Shown piece by piece: positions 44,453 through 53,542 of a stretch of 57,319 bases of DNA (position 1 is its first letter; the number at the start of each line of letters is the position of its first letter). The position numbers and the translations under genes are program-made. The notes under the pieces are model-generated. The model worked only from the letters and a program-made list of their open reading frames with translations. It ran no database searches and had not been told where the DNA came from. This stretch comes from Dehalobacter sp. 12DCB1 (lineage in GTDB: Bacteria > Bacillota > Desulfitobacteriia > Desulfitobacteriales > Syntrophobotulaceae), in assembly GCF_004343605.1 (NCBI RefSeq), contig NZ_POSF01000021.1, positions 1-57,319 of the forward strand, in the 5' to 3' direction.

Positions 44453-47269
44453 TTACCTTAATTCTAACAATTGCTGCAAAAGCACTATATCATATTTTTC
44501 ACTGTCAATATTCCCTAACTCAATTTCCTTTTCAGTATTAATGATACTATTTAAAATAATTAGAGCTATTTTGCTTTCCTCGTTTCCAACAGTTATTTCG
44601 TCTTTCCACCAATCAATTACCGGTTGAAGATCAAGATCCTCCTCCTTAAGATGCTGATAAGATATCTTACACTGATCATATCCTGAGTTCTTCGTTTCAA
44701 GATAATACAAAATAAAATTCATATGTTTAAAGGCATTTTTATCATCTATAGGATTAAGTAATTCAAAAACTGTTGGACTAATTAAAGAAGATTCTTTTCT
44801 TCTTATCATATATGCTAAATTATTTCGAGCCAAATCACTAATTTCTTTTGATGAACAAGTAACCAAATTAGAGAATATTTGTTCCGCAGTACTATAGTCA
44901 TTATTATGATATTCTTGATAGCCTTTTGATAATTCATCAATGTCTTTTACATTTTCAAAATCTTTTTTTATTCCCATTTCTATTAGATCTTGTTCATTTA
45001 TAATCTCTGATACTTTTCTTATTGTATTATTTAATATTAGAAGAATATCTGTATTATTATTTGATAATGCTCTAAGTTTTTGAAAATAATTAGCCTTTAA
45101 ATCTTTAGTAATTTCTGTTGCAGAACAAAGAACTAAATTTGATAAAGTCTTACTAAGATTGTAATTATAATACTTACATTCACATGGCATTTTTGTTTCA
45201 AATTGCAAGATCATTTCCCCAAGCTTTACAATTATCTTATTTTTTTTATTATCTTTGTATAATTCTAAATAGTAATTAGCTATTTCAGTAAATTGCAAAA
45301 TTATTTCACAATCCACAAATAGGTATCCTTTATCATATATAGCCTCTATAAATTTTGTAATTTTCTCATTAAGATAATTTGATAAAATAATTGATTTATG
45401 CGATAACAATATTGACATGACTTGAATATAAGTTTTTAAATTGTCTTCGATCTTATATAAAAACACTCCATCCAATGCAGAAATTAACCACTTACTTTTT
45501 AATTCTGTATCTTCTATTTTTGATCCTATTTTTGCTTTAGCTTCTAATAATTGAATCTTCAATATTGAGGAATTTAATTTGGACAATATTTCATCTGCTT
45601 GCATCCAAAGATCACATGATTCCTGAATATTTTTCACTAAGAGAGATTTATGGGATAATGCGATACATCTTATATACGAAATAGCTTTTTCATTTTCATA
45701 CCCTATGGACATATCAAGCAGTTGACTTAAAAAGTTAAGAGATTCATTTTCATCGTCTATTAACGAAGATTTTACACCAAGTGCTGTGATACTAATCTCT
45801 AATAATTCTTTATAATCCTTTGAGAATTCATAAATATCGTCAATTATAATAATCCGTTCTTTGTAGTTCCTCTTGAGTAACTTATTGAACATAACATCAT
45901 GTAAAGCATCAATCGTACAGTTATTAGAATCTAACTCCGGTTTATGGTTCTTTATAAATAATATAAATGATTGGCATAATTTAATTGCATCCTCTATCTC
46001 TGTAAATATATTTTCATCTGATAGTATCTGTTTAATAATTGACTTATATATATATTCACAATCAGCATGTATCAAAGAATCATTCACCAAGTTGGTCATA
46101 CATGAAGTAATTTGTTTACCATCCTTCCTGTTTGATGCTAATTGAAGACCTTGGATTTTACTTTCAGTCAAAGAGATATTTTGTTCAAGATACCGCATTC
46201 TTTCAGCCCAACGTTTAAGATATAATACATCTTCATTTTCTGGTAATATTTTTTGGAGCATTTCAGAATAGTATAGATAGGGGTTAACAAAAATTGTTGG
46301 TGTATCAATTTTCATCTTTGCGATAATACTTGCAATGAATGTTGATGCTGCAATTGTTAATGCATCTGATTCGTTTTGATTATATGGGCTAAATTTATCA
46401 CTTGCTTCTTTATCATTACATTTATTACTATTCTCATATTCACTTATGAATTTAATATTTGGGCATTCTTTTAACCATCCTGGTAATTTATAGTAGTCAT
46501 TGATTGAGTGACACACCCAGATGTAGTTATATGGTATAGGATAAGTAATTCTTTCTTGAAGACAATTCATAATTGCATCGTTTTCCCATCCACTATAACC
46601 TATAATAATTGGGGCCTTAAATTGAAGAAAGCTTCGTAATGCCTGAGCCACACTTGTTAGTCCATTCTGCCCTGTCACTTCACTTACTTCATAATCAAGA
46701 TTAGCACAATCATAAAATTGATAAGACCCATGTACATGGGCTATTTGAATATCAGGACTGCTTACATCTATAGATAAGTTATCTAAATGGTTATCTGCTA
46801 CAAAAACATCAGACACTCCCATTAAATCAAGTGCCTGCTTAAGTTTGTTATCAAAATTTGTTGTAAAAACAGTAGTAGCAACTTTTTTTGACTGTATAAG
46901 CTGTGCAAGTAAAATATTCGCTGCTGAAATTTTCGAATCCTTAATTATGCTTTTAAAATAGTTGCTACGGTTTATTCTGTTTGGATAAGCTTGCTCAATC
47001 CAGTACGAATATTTTTTACTGCTTAAATTTTTCTCCGGTGCATTTTTATGTATCTCTTCAAAGCGGTTAATGTTTTGACTATATCGATTTTTTACCTTCT
47101 CAATACATGCAGTAATTATCTCTTCAGCTCCTGGAATTTCAGGAATAGATATACCTGCACCAACAATAAAAAAATATGGTAACGTTTCCTTGTTTTCTGA
47201 TTCAATTTCCAATGTAGAATAAATTAAGTCCATAGCATAATTTATATCGTAAAATTCGTTCCCTCTCAT
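44453..47269 (-). CDS. SIR2-domain protein with long helical (TPR-like) C-terminus, candidate defence NADase
   Basis: 938 residues from ATG 47269, which has GGAGG 7 nt upstream (the frame opens 12 codons earlier without a site). SIR2-type motifs are VGAGIS (36-41), TTNFD (136-140), AHVHG (177-181) and GYSGWEND (224-231). The Asn of TTNFD and His of HVHG occupy the NAD-hydrolysing positions of defence sirtuins. Residues about 330-938 are helical, with repeat-like pairs, and KGYQEYHNNDYSTAEQIFSN (near 805) reads like a TPR unit. This matches the architecture of DSR-type anti-phage proteins, where the C-terminus senses phage and the SIR2 domain depletes NAD. Strongly AT-rich compared with neighbours, so probably acquired. 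Function is inferred, not shown. Confidence 0.8.
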   Translation of the reverse strand: MRGNEFYDINYAMDLIYSTLEIESENKETLPYFFIVGAGISIPEIPGAEEIITACIEKVKNRYSQNINRFEEIHKNAPEKNLSSKKYSYWIEQAYPNRINRSNYFKSIIKDSKISAANILLAQLIQSKKVATTVFTTNFDNKLKQALDLMGVSDVFVADNHLDNLSIDVSSPDIQIAHVHGSYQFYDCANLDYEVSEVTGQNGLTSVAQALRSFLQFKAPIIIGYSGWENDAIMNCLQERITYPIPYNYIWVCHSINDYYKLPGWLKECPNIKFISEYENSNKCNDKEASDKFSPYNQNESDALTIAASTFIASIIAKMKIDTPTIFVNPYLYYSEMLQKILPENEDVLYLKRWAERMRYLEQNISLTESKIQGLQLASNRKDGKQITSCMTNLVNDSLIHADCEYIYKSIIKQILSDENIFTEIEDAIKLCQSFILFIKNHKPELDSNNCTIDALHDVMFNKLLKRNYKERIIIIDDIYEFSKDYKELLEISITALGVKSSLIDDENESLNFLSQLLDMSIGYENEKAISYIRCIALSHKSLLVKNIQESCDLWMQADEILSKLNSSILKIQLLEAKAKIGSKIEDTELKSKWLISALDGVFLYKIEDNLKTYIQVMSILLSHKSIILSNYLNEKITKFIEAIYDKGYLFVDCEIILQFTEIANYYLELYKDNKKNKIIVKLGEMILQFETKMPCECKYYNYNLSKTLSNLVLCSATEITKDLKANYFQKLRALSNNNTDILLILNNTIRKVSEIINEQDLIEMGIKKDFENVKDIDELSKGYQEYHNNDYSTAEQIFSNLVTCSSKEISDLARNNLAYMIRRKESSLISPTVFELLNPIDDKNAFKHMNFILYYLETKNSGYDQCKISYQHLKEEDLDLQPVIDWWKDEITVGNEESKIALIILNSIINTEKEIELGNIDSEKYDIVLLQQLLELR

Positions 47270-47286
47270 AAACCGTCCTCCGATTG

Positions 47287-47301
47287 TAACTATATATAAA
47301 T
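47287..47301 (-). promoter_or_regulatory. Operator-like site just before the SIR2 gene
   Basis: TAACTATATATAAAT matches the left three-quarters of the TTAACTATATATAGTTAA palindrome near the XRE gene. It lies about 18 bp before the SIR2 start. Confidence 0.45.
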
Positions 47302-47410
47302 CCATATTTGGTCTATAATACCTTAATTAACAATATCCATTTATTCTTCTATTTTCAATAATTCAACATAATCCATTATATTCCTCTATTATTCTGTTAA
47401 TCATATAGGC

Positions 47411-47450
47411 AAAAAAAGAAACTCCATTATTTAAATAATAATGAAATTTC
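47411..47450 (-). terminator. Terminator after the 52-residue ORF
   Basis: AT-rich hairpin (ATTATT / AATAAT core with flanking GAAA/TTTC) followed by TTTCTTTTTTT on the minus strand. Confidence 0.6.
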
Positions 47451-47518
47451 GGTTTGACATTTAAGATCATTTTGAATGATAAAATATGGTCGGACTGACA
47501 AGACTTGAACAAATTACC

Positions 47519-47677
47519 TTAATCCTTTTTTTCTTCTTCACCCTTTGCAATTATCAAAATTGGTCTTTCCCCTTCAATATAACCCCTTTCCCCTTGCTGC
47601 TGTGCTTCTATAAGTATATTGATGGCATCAACGACTTTCGCAGCTAGTTGGAAATATATTCTCTCGTAATCCAGCAT
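47519..47677 (-). CDS. 52-residue protein divergent from the XRE regulator
   Basis: Reads MLDYERIYFQLAAKVVDAIN, continues IEAQQQGERG and ends in an acidic-basic EEEKKD tail. It has an AGGAGAGGG ribosome-binding region and a good promoter upstream (TTGACA/TATATT), overlapped by a perfect palindrome. A single amphipathic helix is likely at the N-terminus. I do not recognise it. The arrangement, a small protein divergent from an XRE regulator with operators between, is typical of switchable mobile or defence modules. Confidence 0.7.
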   Translation of the reverse strand: MLDYERIYFQLAAKVVDAINILIEAQQQGERGYIEGERPILIIAKGEEEKKD

Positions 47678-47693
47678 TGTCTTCCCTCTCCTT

Positions 47694-47723
47694 GGTATAT
47701 TAACTATATATAGTTAATATACC
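47694..47723. promoter_or_regulatory. Perfect 30-bp palindromic operator
   Basis: A perfect palindrome centred on TTAACTATATATAGTTAA with GGTATA / TATACC ends. It covers the -10 of the small-ORF promoter, as expected for repression by the adjacent XRE protein. Confidence 0.75.
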
Positions 47724-47743
47724 AAAAAATATTAAGCTGTCAA
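47716..47743 (-). promoter_or_regulatory. Promoter of the 52-residue ORF
   Basis: TTGACA (47743-47738), 16-bp spacer, TATATT (47721-47716), with the palindrome over the -10. Confidence 0.6.
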
Positions 47744-47806
47744 CCATATATAGTTAATTATTTTAGTTATTAGTGTATAAACTTAATATTAACTATTTAT
47801 AGTTAG
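47743..47806. promoter_or_regulatory. Two further operator-like sites before the XRE gene
   Basis: CCATATATAGTTAA at about 47745-47758 and TTAACTATTTATAGTTAG at about 47789-47806 repeat the operator motif. The second ends 9 bp before the XRE ATG, consistent with autorepression. Confidence 0.65.
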
Positions 47807-47815
47807 GATGATTTT

Positions 47816-48058
47816 ATGACTATAGGAAAAGTGGTAGCCGATAGAATAAGGGAATTATGCACTCAAAAAGGAATTACGCTCAACAAATTAGGAACCATCT
47901 CCGGCGTTACTCAGTCAACACTGAATAACATTATTAGCGGTATAAGCGAGAATCCAACCATATCAACTATTAAGAAAATCTGTGATGGCTTGAATATTAA
48001 TATCGTGGAGTTTTTTGACACTCCTGCATTTCGTAATTTGGAGCAAGAAATAAAGTAG
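47816..48058 (+). CDS. XRE-family helix-turn-helix regulator
   Basis: 80 residues, essentially one Cro/CI-type HTH domain: KGITLNKLGTISGVTQSTLN and ISTIKKICDGLNINIVEFF. No separate effector domain. GGATG precedes the ATG. It most likely binds the TTAACTATATATAGTTAA sites between it and the divergent ORF, and perhaps the site in front of the SIR2 gene. Confidence 0.92.
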   Translation: MTIGKVVADRIRELCTQKGITLNKLGTISGVTQSTLNNIISGISENPTISTIKKICDGLNINIVEFFDTPAFRNLEQEIK

Positions 48059-48105
48059 ATAGAATAAATACATTTCAAATAACAGCGATCATACGGATAA
48101 TAAAA

Positions 48106-48140
48106 AATAACCCTAGATAATTCTAGAGTTATTATTTCTT
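48106..48140 (+). terminator. Terminator after the XRE gene
   Basis: AATAACCCTAG / CTAGAGTTATT stem with one mismatch, followed by ATTTCTT. Confidence 0.65.
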
Positions 48141-48241
48141 GACCGGATACTTTGAGATATTTAGATGTTTTTACAAGCATTAAGCTACGATTATCGTTCA
48201 GCCTCACATGTTATTTATCTCATTTAGAATCATTTCAATTT

Positions 48242-48318
48242 TGGTGGGTTTGAGAGGACTCGAACCTCCGACCCCTGCGATGTCAACGCAGTACTCTAAC
48301 CAGCTGAGCTACAAACCC
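48242..48318 (-). tRNA. tRNA-Val (GAC)
   Basis: Complete cloverleaf on the minus strand with acceptor GGGTTTG/CAAACCC, anticodon loop TTGACAT and encoded CCA. Last gene of a seven-tRNA cluster. Confidence 0.95.
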
Positions 48319-48323
48319 AAAAT

Positions 48324-48412
48324 TGGTGCCGAAGACCGGAATCGAACCGGTACGAGGGGTAAACCTCGCGGGATTTTAAGTCCCGTGCGTCTGCCAGTTC
48401 CGCCACTTCGGC
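48324..48412 (-). tRNA. tRNA-Leu (TAA)
   Basis: Class II tRNA with a long variable arm, acceptor GCCGAAG, anticodon loop CTTAAAA and encoded CCA. Confidence 0.95.
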
Positions 48413-48415
48413 GTT

Positions 48416-48490
<75 letters not shown>

Positions 48491-48503
48491 TTAAGTTTAC
48501 TAC

Positions 48504-48578
48504 TGGAGCGGGTGACGAGATTCGAACTCGCGACTTTCACCTTGGCAAGGTGACACTCTACCACTGAGTTACACCCGC
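48504..48578 (-). tRNA. tRNA-Gly (GCC)
   Basis: Acceptor GCGGGTG, anticodon loop TTGCCAA, encoded CCA. Confidence 0.94.
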
Positions 48579-48585
48579 ATGATCA

Positions 48586-48661
<76 letters not shown>

Positions 48662-48796
48662 ATATTTCGATGTCTGCGGTACGATGTCAGATGCTCGATT
48701 CTGGCGAATCATCACACATCCTACCTAACATCTTTTTATCCAAGCCAGTGCCCTCTCCCTTTCGGACCTCGGGCTTCTGGCCTCGGACTTCTGTTA

Positions 48797-48873
48797 TGGC
48801 GACCCCGATCGGATTTGAACCGACGATCTCCTGCGTGACAGGCAGGCGCTTTAAACCACTAAGCTACGGGGCC
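48797..48873 (-). tRNA. tRNA-Asp (GTC)
   Basis: Acceptor GGCCCCG, anticodon loop CTGTCAC, encoded CCA. A 135-bp spacer with no visible gene separates it from tRNA-Phe. Confidence 0.94.
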
Positions 48874-48878
48874 ATATT

Positions 48879-48954
<76 letters not shown>

Positions 48955-49073
48955 AGGCTTGCTGTGACGAATTATAGTATACACAAATATCGATGGTGTG
49001 TCAAAGGATTTTTTGCGTAAAAACAAGACATTTTTTGGGACATTTTTTGTGGATTGTTATTCTGCAGCACGCT

Positions 49074-49099
49074 AAAAGACCCGGGTAAAACCGGGTCTT
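49074..49099 (-). terminator. Terminator after the GT2 gene
   Basis: AAGACCCGG / CCGGGTCTT stem with a 6-nt loop, followed by TTTTAG on the minus strand. Confidence 0.8.
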
Positions 49100-49116
49100 C
49101 ATTTACCTTGAGACTG

Positions 49117-50388
49117 TCAGCTGGTCGATACTTTTTCTTCCGCACGAATTTCCTCATAATTGATCGAGCGGGTATGTAGCGTATGCGACCACTCTTTCTT
49201 GTTGCGGTGAATGAACCCGGCAATAATGATCGGTATCCAGCTGTACATAAAGATCGGATACAGAATCAAGCCAAAATAGGCCTTGGTAGGCTTTTTGTCC
49301 AAGTACAGGGACAATATGGCAAAAACAATAACACTTCCGGAAAGAACCTGCCAGACTCCTGCAGGAATATAGTCAATAAACAAGTTGACATAATAAGGGC
49401 GCAGAAAGAATAACACCTGCATCAAAATAAACGAAGCCGAAATAATCAGGAAGAACGGCTGAAAGAGATGCATCGCTGCATCGAAATACAGCCACTTTTT
49501 CTCGCGGAATCCTTTTACAAGAAGAATAGGCAAATATCTGCAGGCAACGTCAACCTGCCCCTGAGCCCAGCGTTTCCTCTGATGACAGGACTGTACAAAA
49601 CTTAGCGGCTTCTCGTCATAAACGACCGCGTCATGCGCCCAGCTGGTTTTTATCCCATATACCAAGGCTTTCATCGTAAACTCAAGATCTTCAACCAAAG
49701 AGTGAGCTCCCCAGCCAAATTTCTTAAGTACATCGTAGGAAATACACATCCCCGTACCAGCCAGGGTATTGGAAACTCCGAAATTAAACCTGGCCAGCTG
49801 GACCAGCCTATTCATCATCCAAAATGCAATTGAAAATGAAGTGGTGACCCAGGTATCATAAGGGTTCTTAGAATCCACATAGCCCTGAATGATTTGATCT
49901 CCCTGGCAGAGCTTTTTATTCATCTCTCTGAGGAAGTTACCCTTGACGAGATTATCGGCATCAAACAAAACAAAAGCATCATACGTATGGTCTAAAGCAA
50001 AAATCTTCGCAAATAAGTATTCCAAGGCATAGCCTTTCCCGCGTTTTGTCTCATCAAAACGCTTGTACACATAGGCTCCAGCTTTTTTTGCCAGGTAAGC
50101 AGTGTTATCGGTGCAATTATCGGCCACAACAAAGATGTCAAAAAGTTCTCTCGGATAATCCAGATTTTTAAGGTTGTTAATCAGTGGCGCGATTACCCTT
50201 TGCTCATTATGGGCGGCAACGACAATCGCAAATCTATTCTTGGGTTCAAATTCATCATCTTCAGGTTTCCGATGCATCCCCAGAATCGATAAAATAAAAT
50301 AATACAAAGTCACAAAAATAATGATGACTTGTAAAGAAATCATAATAATGTTAAAAATTTCTTGCACAATATTGGAAAAACTATCCAA
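49117..50388 (-). CDS. Membrane-bound family 2 glycosyltransferase
   Basis: 423 residues: an N-terminal membrane helix (about 10-35), a GT-A catalytic domain (50-300) and three to four C-terminal helices. The motifs are VVAAHNEQRVI, DADN (the DxD metal site), the SLVEDLE acceptor-site acid and QRKRW (QxxRW), which are typical of processive GT2 enzymes of the cellulose/hyaluronan/PNAG type. It begins with TTG 8 nt after GGGGGG. No export partner genes are adjacent, and the product polymer cannot be assigned. Confidence 0.88.
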   Translation of the reverse strand: MDSFSNIVQEIFNIIMISLQVIIIFVTLYYFILSILGMHRKPEDDEFEPKNRFAIVVAAHNEQRVIAPLINNLKNLDYPRELFDIFVVADNCTDNTAYLAKKAGAYVYKRFDETKRGKGYALEYLFAKIFALDHTYDAFVLFDADNLVKGNFLREMNKKLCQGDQIIQGYVDSKNPYDTWVTTSFSIAFWMMNRLVQLARFNFGVSNTLAGTGMCISYDVLKKFGWGAHSLVEDLEFTMKALVYGIKTSWAHDAVVYDEKPLSFVQSCHQRKRWAQGQVDVACRYLPILLVKGFREKKWLYFDAAMHLFQPFFLIISASFILMQVLFFLRPYYVNLFIDYIPAGVWQVLSGSVIVFAILSLYLDKKPTKAYFGLILYPIFMYSWIPIIIAGFIHRNKKEWSHTLHTRSINYEEIRAEEKVSTS

Positions 50389-50559
50389 AAATCTTACCCC
50401 CCCTCAATTTATCAATTTTAGCAGATATTACTGCTGCCTGCAATAAGACTTGTACAATATCTTAAGAATCTATTTTATTATTCTTTTAAGGCAACAAACA
50501 TACACAAATGTTTATATTCAAACATTTTTTTCTTGGAAGTCAATTATCGACGGAACTCT

Positions 50560-50880
50560 TCATTTTTTACGTCCGAATAATTTATAGATGATGATGCCGG
50601 CAAAACCAATCATCATCACGATTAACAGCAGGCTGATCTTTAACGCCAAAAAAACGGAAGACCAGTAGGTACCGGCAACCTGTGTTCCGCTTACGAAAGG
50701 TATCATATTACGGAACAGTGCCCCAATACCCTGCCCGATGATCACCATCAGAATAATTCCGACGGTTATTAACAGTATTCCCAGAAGACCAATTGGACTA
50801 TCCGAACGTCTTTTATTTAATTTTTGCCTTTTCCACCAATAGTATTCCACTAAAAGTTCACGACGAATACGTTCCCACAT
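50560..50880 (-). CDS. Small two-helix membrane protein, unknown function
   Basis: 106 residues with a basic N-terminus (WWKRQKLNKRR) and two membrane helices (about 30-55 and 76-100). GAGGTGA precedes the ATG. It follows the M20 peptidase by 21 nt and may be cotranscribed with it. I recognise no family. Confidence 0.65.
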   Translation of the reverse strand: MWERIRRELLVEYYWWKRQKLNKRRSDSPIGLLGILLITVGIILMVIIGQGIGALFRNMIPFVSGTQVAGTYWSSVFLALKISLLLIVMMIGFAGIIIYKLFGRKK

Positions 50881-50901
50881 TTGTCGTCACCTCAGTATAT
50901 C

Positions 50902-52008
50902 CTATGAAAAAGACAAAGCCTCAAGTACGAATTCGACGGATTTTTCCATCTGGTCAATTTCGACATATTCTTCGCGCGTATGCGGTTTATGATTGCCGAG
51001 GCCCAGTGCCAGACATGGTATGCCGCGGGAATTTAAGATATTGGCATCAAGTCCTCCGCCGGTTGAAGTTAACTCCGTGTGAATGCCGAGTGTCTTCCCT
51101 GCCTTCAGTAAATTTTGAACAGCTGGATGTGCAGGGTCTATGCAAAACGCTTCATAGGCGAGTTCTTTCGTATAGCTGAAATTTGCCTGGTTCTTAGCTG
51201 CAACAGTTTCAAATTTTTCAAGAATTTTATCGGTTTCAATTTCAAGTTTCGCTTGATCATGACTTCGTACCTCTGCTGTGATTTGTACCTTTTCGGCAAC
51301 CACATTGCGTGCTGTTCCACCGGTAATGATCCCGAAATTACTCGTTGTTTCCTGGTCTATCCTTCCTGATTTCAAGTCCGCAATGGCTTTGGACGCAACG
51401 ACAATTGCATTCACGCCCGTTTCAGGTGCCAGGCCCGCATGTGCAGCTTTACCCTGAATAACCAGATCAAGCGTGATATGAGAAGGTGCTGCGTGAACCA
51501 CCGTACCCACAGGGCCGTCACCATCCAAGACATAGCCGAAGTCAGCTTTAAGGGCATAATCGAGATTTTTTATACCATAAAGACCAATTTCTTCCTGGAC
51601 TGTCAGGACAACTTCAACCGGACTATGCAGGATATGCTTGTCTTCCTGAAGCCTGCTCAGTACTGCAAGTATCACGGCTATTCCGGCTTTATCATCCGCC
51701 CCTAGGATGCTTTGTCCATCGCTGTGGATGACCCCTTCCTCAATCCGGGGTGTCATTCCTTCGGTCGATGCTACTGTATCCATATGAGCTGCAAGCATGA
51801 TCACAGGTGCACCCTCACAGTTGCCCGGCAGTACTGCAATCAGGTTACCTGTATCACTTCCGGTTCTGACGGCGGAATGGTCCTCATAGACATCAGCACC
51901 GAGCTCCTTCAGCCTTCGTTTTAGATAGCCTGCGAGTTTCCCTTCTTTTTTGGACGGACTGTCAATGGAAACAAGCTTAAGAAATTCATCCGTAACATTG
52001 ATTGACAT
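50902..52008 (-). CDS. M20-family metallopeptidase (tripeptidase PepT-like)
   Basis: 368 residues with dinuclear zinc ligand motifs AAHMDTVAS (His, Asp), GADDKAGIAV (bridging Asp), TVQEEIGLYG (catalytic and ligand Glu) and YVLDGDGPVGT. A dimerisation or lid domain lies at about 180-290. Close to the YqjE/PepT-like group that cleaves di- or tripeptides. GGAGGTAACT precedes the ATG. Confidence 0.9.
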   Translation of the reverse strand: MSINVTDEFLKLVSIDSPSKKEGKLAGYLKRRLKELGADVYEDHSAVRTGSDTGNLIAVLPGNCEGAPVIMLAAHMDTVASTEGMTPRIEEGVIHSDGQSILGADDKAGIAVILAVLSRLQEDKHILHSPVEVVLTVQEEIGLYGIKNLDYALKADFGYVLDGDGPVGTVVHAAPSHITLDLVIQGKAAHAGLAPETGVNAIVVASKAIADLKSGRIDQETTSNFGIITGGTARNVVAEKVQITAEVRSHDQAKLEIETDKILEKFETVAAKNQANFSYTKELAYEAFCIDPAHPAVQNLLKAGKTLGIHTELTSTGGGLDANILNSRGIPCLALGLGNHKPHTREEYVEIDQMEKSVEFVLEALSFS

Positions 52009-52229
52009 AGTTACCTCCGATTACTCTCCGATCACTCATGCTTTCACTCATAGAATAAACAACCGCCCTATTATTTAGACGGATTTTCTTGGGATAATTC
52101 GTCAAACATATAAATAATATTTTCCAGTACCTCATTAACTATTAAAATATCATCTGACTTTATCATGAAACAAACACTATGATCCTATGTGTATGGCTCA
52201 AAAATATTTTTCACGGCAAACCAGATACT

Positions 52230-52255
52230 AACCCGGTATAGTACTATACCGGGTT
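52230..52255. terminator. Perfect 26-bp palindrome after the DUF1015 gene
   Basis: AACCCGGTATAGT and its exact complement meet without a loop. It lies 11 bp after the stop. No U-run follows on either side, so it may be a binding site instead of a terminator. Confidence 0.45.
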
Positions 52256-52266
52256 GCAAGTCATCC

Positions 52267-53505
52267 CTATTCCAGTTCGTGAATAAGCAGTCCGCTTCTC
52301 AGTTTGGGTTCAAACCAGGTAGATTTGGGCGGCATAAGCTTATCTGCATCAGATACCGCAAAAAGTTCATCAATCGATGTCGGATACATCGAAAAGGCAA
52401 GTTTCATATCACTGGCCACCCGCTTTTCCAGTTCCTTAAGGCCACGTATACCACCGACAAAATCGATTCGTTTATCCGTTCTGACATCTTTGATATCCAG
52501 GATCGGTGTTAAGAGATGATTTTGCAGCAGTGAAACGTCCAAGCCTTCCACAGGATCATCGCAAAGAATCTCATCCCTAGCCTCCAGTTTATACCATGAT
52601 TCTTCCAAATACATGCCAAAGACCGCTTTTTTCTGAGGTTTATAGGGTTCAGCCTCCATTTTGGTTACAATAAATGCTTTTTCTATTTCATTCAGCAGGG
52701 CATCTTTCTGATAAGCATTAAGATCTTTGACCACTCTATTGTAATCCAGGATCATCAGTTGATCGTGCGGGAAAAGGACAGAAAGAAAATAATTGAATTC
52801 TTCCTCTCCGGTAAAACCGGGATGGGCGTCTCTTCTGCGCAAGCCTACTTTTACCGCCGAAGCCGCTCTGTGGTGTCCATCCGCAATATAGATGCTCCGG
52901 GTATTTTGAAATCCGGAATAGACCGCAGCCAAATCATGATCCCCGTCTATTTTCCAAACGGTATGTCTGATTCCGTCCAGAGCAATGAAATCATAGAGGG
53001 GGCTTTCTTGTTTAATTCGGCTGACAACCTCATTAATTCCCTGTTGAGACCGATAAGCCAAAAAGATCGGGCCGGTCTGGGCCTTGCAAATGTCGACATG
53101 ATTGATTCTGTCAATTTCCTTATCTTCTCTGGTTTTTTCATGTTTTTTGATAACATTGTTCAGGTAATCATCAATCGCGGCACAACCGACCAAGCCCGTC
53201 TGGGAACGGCCATTCATCACCAGTTCATACACATAATAGCAGGGTCTATCCTCCCTGACAAAAACGCCGTTTTGGATCATTTCCTGCAGACTGTCTCTCG
53301 CTCTCTCATAGACCCGGGTATCATAAGGACTGACCTCAGAAGCGAACTGGGTCTCTGCCCGGTCAATGTGCAAAAATGACAACGGTTCTTTTCTTACTTC
53401 AGCCAATGCTTCTTCGCGGTTATAGACATCATAAGGAAGTGCTGCGACTTTCGCGGCAAGCTCTTCCCTCGGCCGCAGCGCTTTAAACGGTCTGATCGTA
53501 GCCAA
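52267..53505 (-). CDS. DUF1015 protein of the serine biosynthesis cluster
   Basis: 412 residues, ATIRPFKALRPREELAAKVA at the start and IYIADGHHRAASAVKVG in the middle. DGHHRAA resembles the conserved loop of ParB/SerK-like proteins. The TTG at 53505 is used because GGAGG lies 7 nt upstream; the earlier TTG at 53511 abuts the ribosome-binding site. It follows serA by 31 nt in serC-serA-DUF1015. No serB-type phosphoserine phosphatase is present here, so a role in the last steps of serine metabolism is a reasonable guess, not established by the sequence. Confidence 0.88.
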   Translation of the reverse strand: MATIRPFKALRPREELAAKVAALPYDVYNREEALAEVRKEPLSFLHIDRAETQFASEVSPYDTRVYERARDSLQEMIQNGVFVREDRPCYYVYELVMNGRSQTGLVGCAAIDDYLNNVIKKHEKTREDKEIDRINHVDICKAQTGPIFLAYRSQQGINEVVSRIKQESPLYDFIALDGIRHTVWKIDGDHDLAAVYSGFQNTRSIYIADGHHRAASAVKVGLRRRDAHPGFTGEEEFNYFLSVLFPHDQLMILDYNRVVKDLNAYQKDALLNEIEKAFIVTKMEAEPYKPQKKAVFGMYLEESWYKLEARDEILCDDPVEGLDVSLLQNHLLTPILDIKDVRTDKRIDFVGGIRGLKELEKRVASDMKLAFSMYPTSIDELFAVSDADKLMPPKSTWFEPKLRSGLLIHELE

Positions 53506-53542
53506 ATCCAACCCTCCTCATTACCAACCATATCAATTTTCA

